A model generated the notes under the pieces. That model did no database searches. It was not told where the DNA came from and saw nothing but the letters and a program-made list of their open reading frames with translations. The translations under genes were made by a program, and so were the position numbers. From Halothece sp. PCC 7418 (GTDB lineage Bacteria > Cyanobacteriota > Cyanobacteriia > Cyanobacteriales > Rubidibacteraceae): a stretch of 64,000 nt of DNA. Where the stretch lies: the NCBI RefSeq assembly GCF_000317635.1, contig NC_019779.1:3844001-3908000 (forward strand), written 5' to 3'. Shown here in pieces: positions 10,218 through 19,103 of this stretch (positions within the stretch are counted from its first letter, which is position 1; each line of letters opens with the position of its first letter).

Positions 10218-11093
10218 ATGGACTTACTGCGATCGCTGCCCATTGGCTTATATCTAGAAAAACCTGATACTTGGCTGCATCATCTCGATCCAAGAATTAA
10301 ACTTGCCTGGTTGATGGGGTTTCTCCTCACCCCAATTCTCGCTCATCCCCTCTGGCGAATTGGTTTAGTTTTTGCGTTAATTCTCATTACTTTCTTGGCG
10401 AGAATTCCGCTTCGTGTCTGGCGACAACAGATGGGATGGTTACTGACTCTCTGCATATTAGTCTTTATTTTGACCTGTATTTTTGATGATGGACTTGCCC
10501 TTGCTCACCAGCCCAGAATCCCCAGCAGCGATCTCGATCTTCCCCAACCCACAGACTATCAATATGTCTTAATTAACGAAGCCTGGCTAACGGTTACTCG
10601 TCGCTCTCTTGACCTTGCCATTCGCGTCAGTACCCTCATTTTTACGCTGATTTATAGTACCAACCTCTATCTTTTAACCACTGCCCCAGAAGAAATTACC
10701 GCAGGCTTAGAAACCTTTTTCAAGCCTTTACGACGCTTTGGGGTTCCCGTCACTGAAATCTTACTCACGCTAACCTTATCCCTACGATTCATTCCCCTTG
10801 TTTTAGAAGAAATTCAAAATCTTGTTCGTTCTGTCAGTACCCGGGCAATTAATTGGAAAAAGCTAGGGATTCGTAAAAGCCTGACCCTGTGGTTTATGAT
10901 TGCCGAAAAGTTATTAGAAAACTTATTAATGAGAGCGGAACAAATTGCTGTGGCGATGGAAGTGCGAGGCTTTACCAGTCCCAATGAACATAATGTGCAA
11001 TGGCATTATTTACGCTTACGGGGAAGAGACTGGTTAGCCATTGGGGGAATGATTCTCTTTTTAGGAGGGCGTTTTTTCTGGGGGTGGCAATAA
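10218..11093 (+). CDS. EcfT/CbiQ-family transmembrane component of an ECF transporter
   Basis: A 291-aa membrane protein with about five to six hydrophobic segments and the conserved cytoplasmic coupling region ending AMEVRGFTSP, which contains the EcfT A-R-G-type signature. In energy-coupling-factor importers this subunit links the two ATPases to a substrate-binding S component. No ATPase or S component is nearby, so the vitamin or metal substrate is not defined. The DPRIKLAWLMGFL start block is typical of the cyanobacterial form, and der upstream is a common neighbour. Confidence 0.85.
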   Translation: MDLLRSLPIGLYLEKPDTWLHHLDPRIKLAWLMGFLLTPILAHPLWRIGLVFALILITFLARIPLRVWRQQMGWLLTLCILVFILTCIFDDGLALAHQPRIPSSDLDLPQPTDYQYVLINEAWLTVTRRSLDLAIRVSTLIFTLIYSTNLYLLTTAPEEITAGLETFFKPLRRFGVPVTEILLTLTLSLRFIPLVLEEIQNLVRSVSTRAINWKKLGIRKSLTLWFMIAEKLLENLLMRAEQIAVAMEVRGFTSPNEHNVQWHYLRLRGRDWLAIGGMILFLGGRFFWGWQ

Positions 11094-11448
11094 AAACGCA
11101 TACATCAAAACAACTATTTTGTCAAATTTGTAAATTTCCTGTTACAAATCAAGAAGTTCAATGCGTTGACGGAAAATAGAATCAACTCGGAGATCAGGTA
11201 ACGAAATAACAAGGCTTGAGGTAAATCATTTGATTTTGAAGCAGAGTTACAACCCATACTCTGTTATCTTATCAGAGAAAAAGTTACTGGACAAGACGGA
11301 ACGGCTGAAACAACGCAAAATCGTTTAATGTTAAGGAATATTACAATTTACAGCAGAGAAACTTACTCACCATTTTTTAAAGAGAAGACAAAATTCAAAT
11401 TATTCATGATATTGATATGACAAAAGTAAGTGAGTTTTTATTAAGTTC
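11094..11448. other. Gene-poor stretch with a possible gene remnant
   Basis: No credible complete gene. A plus-strand frame from about 11220 to 11420 is open without a good start and has protein-like composition (EAELQPILCYLIREK, then VTGQDGTAETTQNRL). It was not recognised and may be a decayed gene. No repeat or strong hairpin was found. Confidence 0.35.
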
Positions 11449-11739
11449 ATGGCGACTTTACTAATCACAAGATGGATTTTACCTGGATTATTGATGGGTC
11501 TATGGCTACTTATTGCACTCAGTAATGCCATTAGTCTTTATCAAGCGAGACAACAAAAAGGAACAACTTCCTTAACTTTATTTTTGGGCGGTATTTTTGG
11601 CATAGTTGGTGTTTTAGCTTCTCCCCTTCCTCAGCCTTGGTTTTGGTGTTGGTTTCCGCCGTTACTGGATGTGGGATCAATCCCAGCTTTAGTGATGATG
11701 ATTCAATCATCCAATGATGAAAATGGAGCATCAAATTAA
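11449..11739 (+). CDS. Small hydrophobic protein of unknown function
   Basis: A 96-aa protein with three hydrophobic stretches (about 5-27, 43-58, 63-85) and a short polar C terminus, so probably an integral membrane protein. No family was recognised. Its last 4 bases overlap the 3' end of recJ on the opposite strand. No clear Shine-Dalgarno is seen, and the gene follows a stretch without other genes. Confidence 0.55.
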   Translation: MATLLITRWILPGLLMGLWLLIALSNAISLYQARQQKGTTSLTLFLGGIFGIVGVLASPLPQPWFWCWFPPLLDVGSIPALVMMIQSSNDENGASN

Positions 11740-14036
11740 TGACTTAAGCCTTCTTCTCGAATCATTTCAAGGGGGACTTCTGTAAAATACTGACAGCGAA
11801 ATTGTTCTTCTTGGATTGCAGCTAAAAAGACTTGAACCGCTTCTGTATTCAGCCGATCAATTGTTGCACTTCCGACGATTTGAATCCTGTCTTCTCCTTC
11901 GATTTGAAAACCAAGATGATCTAAAGTGTTTAATCCCAATTCGATTGTTCTTTGGCTTAATCTGAGTTTATTTTGTAGTTGGTCTCGACTCACGGTTTGT
12001 TGAGTCCGACTGAGATACTTAGCAATGCCGAGAAACTGTTTCCAAATTTCTTCGGCGGGGAGAGGATTGGGAGGAGAATAAGTCAGCGCGATCGCGCAAT
12101 TATTTTTGATTCCCTCTTGTAACCCTTGACTCATTTCTTCCCAACTGCGAGGACAATAGTCTAAGGTCAAAACCGAGTCTTGAGGGTCTGCAATAGAGGC
12201 ATTTTCTCCGCGATAATCTAACAGTAAGGGAGTTTCAGGTTCGAGCACAGAATAACTGTCTTGCTGCTGTACTGCTTTCACTTCAACAATCCGCACTTCG
12301 TACTCTTTTTCATAAGCATTGAAATCTAACTCTACCACTGCATCAAAATATTTATTTTCTGGCAACTCATCCTTATAGTGTCCCCACCACATTCCAGGAA
12401 ACCCTTCTGGGTTTGTTTCGTCACAGACTTTAAATGTTGTGCGGATGTATCTAATTTTATTTCCCGTATAATCTTTAATATTGTTATTCCAAACGTTTTT
12501 AAACCAGCAATTTTGAATCAGTAAGCGAGGGAGAGGATTTCCCATGCCATAAGGTTCGAGTAACTTTAGAGATTGAAAGAGATCTTGTCCTAACTCTTCT
12601 ACCGTTACCGTTAAATCAATGTTTAAACTGGGTTCTGGTGTTGTATTCCCATATCGCTGGCGGAATTGTTGATTAATGGCTTCTCTAAAAATAGATAGAT
12701 TTTCTGCTTTCATGCTGAGTCCAGCAGCAAAGGGATGTCCACCAAAACGATGTAATAAATGTTGCTGCGATCGCAGCAATTGATAAAGATCAATTTTTTC
12801 CACTGAACGTGCAGAACCGCGAGCCAAACTAATGTTTTCGTCACTAGATTGATCTAAATTGAGAAGAATTGTAGGACGCGCATATTCTTGAGCAATTTGT
12901 CCCGCCACTAATCCTAAAACCCCAGGTTGCCATTGTGAATCAGCAAGAACAATCACACTCGTTGTGGATAAATCCAATTCTTCAATTCGCCGTTTAACAG
13001 CACTTTCCACATCTTTTTGTAACTCTTTACGGCGAGTATTCGCAATTTCGGTTTTTTGAGCAAGTTTTTGACAAACTGTCTCATCTTCACTAGTTAGTAA
13101 TTCCACCGCAAATGTAGCATCCCCTTGAATCCGACTAATGGCATTAATTCGGGGGCCAATGCCAAACGCAATATCCATGGGACGATCACCATTTCTTTGG
13201 CATAACCTTAAAAGTTGAGCAATCCCAGGGCGTGTGGGGTGATTTAATTGTTGCGCTAATTGTTGAATCCCTTTCTGGGCTAAATAGCGACAATCTCCCT
13301 GTAATTCCACTAAATCTGCAATCAGTCCAATGGCGACTAAATCTAATAATGTTTCTGCTGGCTTTTCTGGTATTTCAGGAAACGTTTCAGATAACGCTTC
13401 AATTAATTTATAAGCAACCGCCACTCCAGAGAGATGATAGAGCGGATGAGATTGGGCTAAATATTTGGGATTGAGAATAGCAACTACATTCGGATCGTCT
13501 TCGGGTAACGTATGATGATCCGTCACAATAATATCAATCCCCAAAGTTTTAGCAACTTCCATTTCTGCTAAATTAGTGCTTCCTGTATCGCAAGTAATCA
13601 CTAATTCCACACCCTCTCCTGCTAGTTTTCTTAATCCCATTTCGTTTAAACCATGAGATTCAGTCAGACGATTGGGAATATAGTAAGACAGGCTTTCAGA
13701 AGTCGTAAAAAAAGGTTGTAAGCCTTCCCAAAGTACACTGGTTGCTGTCACACCATCCGCATCAAAATCTCCCCAAATTACTACTTTTTCTTGATTTTCC
13801 CATGCCTGTTGGCAGCGTTTAACCGCGACATCCATTTGTTGTCCAAAGCCAGCAAAGCCAGACGTTGGCGTATATGTTTCTAGATCAAGAAATTGTTGTA
13901 AACGCTCTAAATTATCAATTCCCCGTTGCCATAGTAATTGAGCAACATATTGAGGATATTGGGGACAATACGTTTCCACTGCTGTAAAAAACCAGTCTGG
14001 AATTTCAAGTTGGGGAAGAATTTGCCAATGGGACAT
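11736..14036 (-). CDS. recJ: Single-stranded-DNA-specific exonuclease RecJ
   Basis: A 766-aa 5'-3' exonuclease acting in recombination and mismatch repair. The DHH phosphoesterase motifs are visible: DFDADG near residue 100, VTDHH near 175 and the DHHA1-domain motif GGHPFAAG near 430. An OB-like nucleic-acid-binding domain follows. The extra C-terminal region (about 580-766) contains a helix-turn-helix-like RTQQTVSRDQLQNKLRLSQRTIELGL segment and is common in the longer cyanobacterial RecJ. Length is normal for that group. Confidence 0.93.
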   Translation of the reverse strand: MSHWQILPQLEIPDWFFTAVETYCPQYPQYVAQLLWQRGIDNLERLQQFLDLETYTPTSGFAGFGQQMDVAVKRCQQAWENQEKVVIWGDFDADGVTATSVLWEGLQPFFTTSESLSYYIPNRLTESHGLNEMGLRKLAGEGVELVITCDTGSTNLAEMEVAKTLGIDIIVTDHHTLPEDDPNVVAILNPKYLAQSHPLYHLSGVAVAYKLIEALSETFPEIPEKPAETLLDLVAIGLIADLVELQGDCRYLAQKGIQQLAQQLNHPTRPGIAQLLRLCQRNGDRPMDIAFGIGPRINAISRIQGDATFAVELLTSEDETVCQKLAQKTEIANTRRKELQKDVESAVKRRIEELDLSTTSVIVLADSQWQPGVLGLVAGQIAQEYARPTILLNLDQSSDENISLARGSARSVEKIDLYQLLRSQQHLLHRFGGHPFAAGLSMKAENLSIFREAINQQFRQRYGNTTPEPSLNIDLTVTVEELGQDLFQSLKLLEPYGMGNPLPRLLIQNCWFKNVWNNNIKDYTGNKIRYIRTTFKVCDETNPEGFPGMWWGHYKDELPENKYFDAVVELDFNAYEKEYEVRIVEVKAVQQQDSYSVLEPETPLLLDYRGENASIADPQDSVLTLDYCPRSWEEMSQGLQEGIKNNCAIALTYSPPNPLPAEEIWKQFLGIAKYLSRTQQTVSRDQLQNKLRLSQRTIELGLNTLDHLGFQIEGEDRIQIVGSATIDRLNTEAVQVFLAAIQEEQFRCQYFTEVPLEMIREEGLSH

Positions 14037-14065
14037 AATTGATTCATTTGTTGTTAGTTGTTAGC

Positions 14066-14091
14066 TAGAGATGTTCCATGGAACGTCTCTA
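14066..14091. repeat. Dispersed palindrome GTTCCATGGAAC, copy 1
   Basis: TAGAGATGTTCCATGGAACGTCTCTA is a near-perfect inverted repeat 5' of recJ; a second copy lies at 25386-25407. It is probably a small dispersed repeat rather than an operator, because the neighbours are unrelated. Confidence 0.6.
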
Positions 14092-14152
14092 CATTAGTCA
14101 GGGGTCACGGCTTAGCAGTTCATATTAGTAAACATTGATCCATTTTAATGAG

Positions 14153-15301
14153 CTAGGTTCGGAGACGAAATAATAAAATTTGGGTAACTTCCTTATCATT
14201 GAAATTATCATCACTGATGACAAATAAACTGGGACTCCCATCCGGTAATGTCGGACCGACTGCTAAGCCTTCCAAGTTATAAATATCAAAATCGAGAGCT
14301 GAGAAATCAAACAGTAATTTTTTTCGCACTGGTTGTAATCCGCCGAGATCAACATTAAATGAATCCACTCCTGAAGTATCCGTCGCATTCCCAATCGTCA
14401 TCAGAAAGAGTTTCGCCCCATATCCTGATAAGCCATAAGAGCGTTCAAGGGTTAAAAAATATCCTTCAGGTTGAATCGCTAACACTTCAGTTAAACCATT
14501 CCCAACTGTTCCCAATGGGGGTTCATCTAACAAATATAAATGTTCTGCAATGGGAAGCGGTTGTCCGATGGGATTAACCACATAATGTAAAAAGCGAACT
14601 CGGGTTTGTTCTTCGGAATCTTCCGGTAATTGATCTTGACTAAGAGATGATTCAGTGGCGGTAAAGACTCGAAAGGGATCGCCTTCTGGACTCATCACAC
14701 CACTGGGATTAAGAGTTAAAGATTCAAAACCCAGATTATTTCTGACTCCTCTTGGTGCATCTTCTTCCGTTTCTGGTAATAAAAAACGCTGCGGTAAAGG
14801 AAGAGTTTGTTTCTGTTTCCCACTGTTGAGATCAAAGCGACGGACAAAGGGATTAATTCCTTGTTTCGTATTCCCTTCACTAGAAATAAAAACTGTATTC
14901 CCAGGGGCTAAAGCAATTCCTTCGGCATCAATGTCACCATTTGGGAAACTTTTTCCTGCTTCTGTCTGGAGAAACGTCACATCTTTGAGATTAACATCTG
15001 CAATTTGTGGTGTTGTTCCTTGGAGCTTTAAATCAATATCCAGGGTATAAAATCGTGCTGGGGCTTTTTGGCTACGATCATCCGAAACTGCATAAAATAA
15101 GTTTTGTTTCTGATCATACGTCATTCCAGATAAGCCACCCACTGCTGTTTTCTGAAATGTTTTTTGAGGCAATTCATAGGCATCTAAGAAGTCAACTGAA
15201 ATTTCAGGAAAAAGTCGGTCTTGTGCTTGCACTTGGGAAGAGTTACTGCAAGCCGTTAAACTCATTAAGACAAATAATAAAACAAAAAAACGGAATATCA
15301 T
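14153..15301 (-). CDS. Phytase/esterase-like beta-propeller lipoprotein
   Basis: About 382 aa from the ATG at 15301, which gives a normal lipoprotein signal (MIFRFFVLLF...SLTAC); the 21-residue extension to 15364 would hide it. The rest matches the esterase-like activity of phytase family: GGLSGMTYD near the start, DIDAEGIAL, and GFESLTLNPSG. It is probably periplasmic and may hydrolyse phosphate esters; substrate and activity are unproven. It stands alone. Confidence 0.82.
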   Translation of the reverse strand: MIFRFFVLLFVLMSLTACSNSSQVQAQDRLFPEISVDFLDAYELPQKTFQKTAVGGLSGMTYDQKQNLFYAVSDDRSQKAPARFYTLDIDLKLQGTTPQIADVNLKDVTFLQTEAGKSFPNGDIDAEGIALAPGNTVFISSEGNTKQGINPFVRRFDLNSGKQKQTLPLPQRFLLPETEEDAPRGVRNNLGFESLTLNPSGVMSPEGDPFRVFTATESSLSQDQLPEDSEEQTRVRFLHYVVNPIGQPLPIAEHLYLLDEPPLGTVGNGLTEVLAIQPEGYFLTLERSYGLSGYGAKLFLMTIGNATDTSGVDSFNVDLGGLQPVRKKLLFDFSALDFDIYNLEGLAVGPTLPDGSPSLFVISDDNFNDKEVTQILLFRLRT

Positions 15302-15561
15302 CTGATACGAAAGAAATAGATTAAGGTAGTATGTTTGATTAAATCGAAAAGCAGAATGAGTCACTTAAAATCTTTATCCTTGCCCAAATCAGGATTGTTT
15401 CCACACCATAAAAATTGGCTATAGAAGGCTTCCATCAGTCTGATCTGAATAATTAATCAGCAAAGTTTAATCTATTTTCAGATCGAACTCAGCTTTTTCT
15501 CAGTTAACTGGGACACGCTAATGAGTGACGACATGAAACCGAAATTGACTTAGCAATTATA

Positions 15562-16122
15562 ATGACTCAACAAAATTCTAACCTGAAAAAATCTTTACTT
15601 GTCCTTTTGGCAACGGTCAGCGTGAGTGGACTTAGCCTTGGCTTTGCTTCAGAAGCACACAGCACTTTCTCCAGTCGCGAAGAACAAACGATCGCGCAAG
15701 CCAACTCTTCCACTCAACTAAAGGCAATTGATATGAGTGGTCTTCCCAATGGCTTTAGTAAACAGGAATGGATGCAAGCCAGTGGGAATGCAATGGTAAC
15801 CAATGTGAATAATGACTCTTATACGATCAAAGTTGAAGCAACGGGTTTAGTTCCCCATGGTTTATATACAGTTTGGTGGATGAAAGAAGAAGGGGGTGGC
15901 AATGTCGCTGGACCTGCGGGAGGACTACCGTATAATGATGTTAGAGCCGCTCGCGATGGTCATTTAACAACTGTTATTGAAATTCCGAATAAGAATAATG
16001 ATTATGAAATGATGGCGATGGCTTATCATTCTGATAATCAAACCCATGGTTATCATCCAGGAAAAAATGGGGTTAATTCCTTCGGTCACTTAATGGGGGA
16101 ATTTTTGAAACCTAATAATTAA
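15562..16122 (+). CDS. Secreted protein of unknown function
   Basis: A 186-aa protein with a classic signal peptide (KKSLLVLLATVSVSGLSLGFASEAHS). The mature part has a beta-rich core (AMVTNVNNDSYTIKVEATGL, LYTVWWMKEEGGGNVAGPAGG) and a His-rich C-terminal segment (YHSDNQTHGYHPGKNG) that could bind metal. No family is recognised with confidence; the layout loosely recalls small secreted beta-sandwich domains such as CHRD. A MITE-like repeat starts 6 bp downstream of its stop. Confidence 0.6.
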   Translation: MTQQNSNLKKSLLVLLATVSVSGLSLGFASEAHSTFSSREEQTIAQANSSTQLKAIDMSGLPNGFSKQEWMQASGNAMVTNVNNDSYTIKVEATGLVPHGLYTVWWMKEEGGGNVAGPAGGLPYNDVRAARDGHLTTVIEIPNKNNDYEMMAMAYHSDNQTHGYHPGKNGVNSFGHLMGEFLKPNN

Positions 16123-16127
16123 TTATC

Positions 16128-16278
16128 TATAGCACTTCCCAATCTCATGAGGTACATTCTAAATTTTGGTTCTTTGTTCTTTGTTCTTCGTTCTTTGTTG
16201 GTTGTTAATCAATGAACCATGAACCATGAACATCCGCCGACTCGCATTACGTACCTCAACCAACTAGGAAACGCTATA
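16128..16278 (-). repeat. MITE-like repeat, complete copy 3
   Basis: A 151-bp unit from TATAGCACTTCCCAATCTC to TAGGAAACGCTATA. The termini form imperfect inverted repeats of about 28 bp: both read TATAGC at the outside and TGAGGTAC at the inside. Internally it holds AACAAAG-type heptamers (as TTTGTTC on this strand) and GAACCAT repeats. A near-identical copy is at 26889-27046. Confidence 0.85.
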
Positions 16279-16435
16279 GCCGTTCTCATTCGTAAAAACT
16301 TGATTAAGTGACATCTCCCGATCTCCCCACAGGCGAGTTGATTTCAAAAGAATGAAACGACCCTGGGGGATAGGGGGGAAGAGGGAAGTTGTGGATCAAA
16401 AACCAGAGCAGATTGCTATATATTCGATTTTAAAA

Positions 16436-17005
16436 TTACACAAATAACGATATGAGTAGAGTCAAAGCCATTAAAACAACACCGAAAATCGTACACAAAT
16501 AAGCGTATCTCAAAAGAGTGTACTTATCTTTTAGCACCATACCTGCTTGGTATAAATCAGTAATTAGAATTGACCTTGCGGAGTAATTATCATCCATATT
16601 TTCCACTAAAAAATCAACGATATCTTGTCGTTTAAATTGGCTAAAGTTACCAAAAAAAAGAGGATTAGCTAACTCTTCAACTGACTGAGTTTTGGGACGC
16701 TTCGTTTGTCTTGGGAAAATGACCAGTAAAGCAAGAAAAGCAGCGACGGTTTCGACAATGACAAAACCAGCAAGAGGAATGGTTAACCATTGATTCAATC
16801 CAGTAATAAAATGAACACGAGTAAAGAAAATCGTAAAAACAACCGAAATAATTCCAATTAAAATATTAGCTTTCTGGTCGGCTAGCATGATCAGTTGGGT
16901 TTGATTTTGACAGACTGTTCTGATGGTGTAAATAACATCATGATCATCATGCTTGCTCAGTTTTAGATCATTTTCCCTAGCGTCATTTACCTCTTGCTCT
17001 GGCAT
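16436..17005 (-). CDS. Pycsar-effector-like membrane protein (PycTM/DUF5706 type)
   Basis: A 189-aa protein with two hydrophobic helices (about 47-67 and 75-97) and a third at the C terminus (about 165-188). The first helix follows the motif LADQKANILIGI, characteristic of the membrane effectors of Pycsar anti-phage systems (PycTM, Pfam DUF5706). In known systems a pyrimidine cyclase (PycC) makes cCMP or cUMP on infection and the effector then disrupts the membrane. No cyclase or HD-domain gene lies next to it. Start at 17005 has AAGGAGAA upstream. The family is assigned from memory of the motif; function here is inferred. Confidence 0.7.
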   Translation of the reverse strand: MPEQEVNDARENDLKLSKHDDHDVIYTIRTVCQNQTQLIMLADQKANILIGIISVVFTIFFTRVHFITGLNQWLTIPLAGFVIVETVAAFLALLVIFPRQTKRPKTQSVEELANPLFFGNFSQFKRQDIVDFLVENMDDNYSARSILITDLYQAGMVLKDKYTLLRYAYLCTIFGVVLMALTLLISLFV

Positions 17006-17146
17006 TCCTTATTCTCCTTAACGGAAATCATGAATTATTTGAGCTCATCAATGCTCAATTGCTTCTATTTAACAACAAGCTACCCTTAATGTCCAGTTAT
17101 CTTTCAAGTGCTACAAGATTTTTGAATGATCTGTAATATGAACTTA

Positions 17147-17183
17147 AAAAATCCCCTTTCCACTCTGAGGGTGTGGGGATTTT
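17147..17183 (-). terminator. Intrinsic terminator of MFS gene
   Basis: AAAATCCCC (17147-17155) pairs with GGGGATTTT (17175-17183). Read on the minus strand, the stem is followed by TTTTTT just past the MFS stop codon. The symmetric A/T flanks could let it work in both directions. Confidence 0.75.
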
Positions 17184-17206
17184 TAATTAGAGATCAACAT
17201 TATTTT

Positions 17207-18568
17207 TTAAGGCACTGAATCAGTTGCTGTTTGAACTGTTGTTTGTCCTTGAGATCGGGTAAGCACCACGACCCAACAAGCAACCATAGCGACAGCAAGA
17301 ATGATGACATAAGGTAAGAACATTTCTAGTCCAAATCCTTCCGCAACATTACCAGCGAGCCAAGGGAAAAGGGCTTTTCCTAAACTGCTTAAACTGGCGA
17401 TAAAGCTAATTGATCCCATCAGCAGATGAGCAGGAACAACATTGGAGAGAAATGCAAAGCCAGTGGGTAAAATGGGGCCCAAGCAAAATCCAGTTAAGAG
17501 CAAACCAAAGCCACTGGTTAGACTTAAAGTAATCAAGTGAAAGATAAATAGCCCGCAGACAACACCAATTAAGCACGTATTGATAATTCCTTTACTGCCT
17601 AATTTATTGGCTAGGGGTGCAATCGCCACTCGTCCGACGGTCAATCCTAACCAATAACCACTGACTAGCCAACCCGCTAACTCAGTATTTTCCTGGCGAT
17701 ACTCAGTGAGAAAACTATAACTCCAATGACCGAGACTAATTTCTGTACCGGCATAGAAGAGTAAAAAGAATGCAAATAGCCAAACCAAACGAAATTTTAA
17801 GGGGCTTTCTGGTGAGGTATTTTCTGCACAAGTTTCAGTTTCAACTTGTTCTTGATCGGCTTGAGTAAAGATGCCTCGAATACTGATTAATAGTGCTAGA
17901 CTAACGCTACCTAATACCCAATAGATGACATTCCAACTCCAATCAGCAGCTAACAGTTGTGAAGCCAGAAAAGGGCTGAGTAAAGCTCCCACGCCATAGA
18001 AAGCATGAAGATAGTTGAGAAGGGCGGTTTTATTCGGTAGCTTGGCTAAATGAGCATTTAAAGCAGCTTCGAGAATCGCAGCCCCAAAGCCCAGTAACAA
18101 AGGAACACCAAGGAGAATATAAAGTGGAGGTTGACAGCAAAAGATTAAGATACCACAGAGAAAGCTCATTTTCCCGAGCAAGAGAAACTTGACGTTCCCT
18201 AATTTTCGGGAAAGAAAGCTACTGTTTAAAGCAGCAATCAGATAACCGACCGAACCCGCGAGAAAGGCACAGCTAAGGGTGGTTTTATCTACTTGGTAAT
18301 AATTGCCCCAACGAGGAAGCAAAATGCCGATAACAGCATCATTCGCCCCAATCAGAATGAAACTGAGAAAAGCAAAACCAATTTGTAGTTTCACCCGCCA
18401 ACTGCTGATCACGACATCAGGTGGATTTTGTAACGTTTCGTTAAGCTCATTCTCATTTTCTAAGTGGCTTATCGTATCCTGATTGTAGTTTGGGACAGCT
18501 AGGAGTTCTTTTTCGAGAGTTGTCTCTGATGAGAGTTGGGATGGGGGATCTAGCTCAGCAGCGGTCAT
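17207..18568 (-). CDS. Major facilitator superfamily transporter
   Basis: A 453-aa protein with a polar N-terminal extension of about 55 residues, then 12 predicted transmembrane helices in two halves separated by an acidic loop (TQADQEQVETETCAEN). The repeated motif regions (FLSRKLGNVK and PLANKLGSKG) fit MFS cytoplasmic loop 2/3 signatures. It looks like the FucP/sugar-permease-like branch, but the substrate cannot be read from sequence. Confidence 0.8.
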   Translation of the reverse strand: MTAAELDPPSQLSSETTLEKELLAVPNYNQDTISHLENENELNETLQNPPDVVISSWRVKLQIGFAFLSFILIGANDAVIGILLPRWGNYYQVDKTTLSCAFLAGSVGYLIAALNSSFLSRKLGNVKFLLLGKMSFLCGILIFCCQPPLYILLGVPLLLGFGAAILEAALNAHLAKLPNKTALLNYLHAFYGVGALLSPFLASQLLAADWSWNVIYWVLGSVSLALLISIRGIFTQADQEQVETETCAENTSPESPLKFRLVWLFAFFLLFYAGTEISLGHWSYSFLTEYRQENTELAGWLVSGYWLGLTVGRVAIAPLANKLGSKGIINTCLIGVVCGLFIFHLITLSLTSGFGLLLTGFCLGPILPTGFAFLSNVVPAHLLMGSISFIASLSSLGKALFPWLAGNVAEGFGLEMFLPYVIILAVAMVACWVVVLTRSQGQTTVQTATDSVP

Positions 18569-18929
18569 GTAACAGTGTCCTTAATATTATTATGGAATGT
18601 AAAGTCTCCACACATTCTAGGATCTGTATGCCTTGACTGTCTCGTTTTTGAGCAAGATAATTAATAAGTTTTTTTCAAGTCAGCCTCTAAATTTCATTGA
18701 GAGAATTTAAGGGATTTTAATAGCCTGTTGCCATTTCAATTAATGGCTGTTCTGCAGGATCATTGGGGTTGCTTACCCCTTGCCGTAGCTTGCTTTCACG
18801 ACAATAACAGTAAGGTTTTTGATGTGGCTTTCTTCTCAATCTAGTGAGTGAAAGTGTACAGTGATCAGATTTTGGCAAGGGGGCTAATTAGGATGAGATT
18901 AACCGATCAACAAGGAACTGGATCGAAAC
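18569..18929. other. Spacer upstream of pgi
   Basis: About 360 bp without a convincing gene, repeat or RNA structure. It probably holds the MFS promoter (minus) and the pgi promoter (plus); a plus-strand frame at 18848-19087 looks like chance. Confidence 0.4.
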
Positions 18930-19064
18930 ATGGCTCACGAAAACAGCACCAGTCCGATCGCGCAAATCGGCAAAAACTCCCTGCCTTTGGACAATTGGCG
19001 TTTCCAGTTGACCGCCAGAGGAAAAACAGCATTATCAGTTTTTCTAGGGATTGTCATAAACTAA
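18930..19064 (+). CDS. Possible 44-aa small protein upstream of pgi
   Basis: An ATG frame of 44 codons with AAGGAAC about 9 bases upstream. It encodes a polar N-terminal half (MAHENSTSPIAQIGKNS) and a C-terminal half that becomes hydrophobic (LTARGKTALSVFLGIVIN). It ends 39 bp before pgi, so they could be cotranscribed. No family was recognised; a chance frame cannot be excluded. Confidence 0.35.
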   Translation: MAHENSTSPIAQIGKNSLPLDNWRFQLTARGKTALSVFLGIVIN

Positions 19065-19103
19065 CGAGTATGAGCGAATGCAGATAAATATAGAAGAGGA
19101 CTT

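Noticed and set aside
14066-14091. GTTCCATGGAAC palindrome as a recJ operator
   Set aside because: A second copy lies between ktr genes; no shared regulation is plausible, so it is listed as a repeat.
16128-16278. MITE copy as a small RNA gene
   Set aside because: Terminal repeats and a near-identical copy elsewhere point to a mobile repeat; no promoter was seen.
18848-19087. 79-aa plus-strand frame before pgi
   Set aside because: Low-complexity, no family, overlaps a better-supported 44-aa frame; looks like chance.
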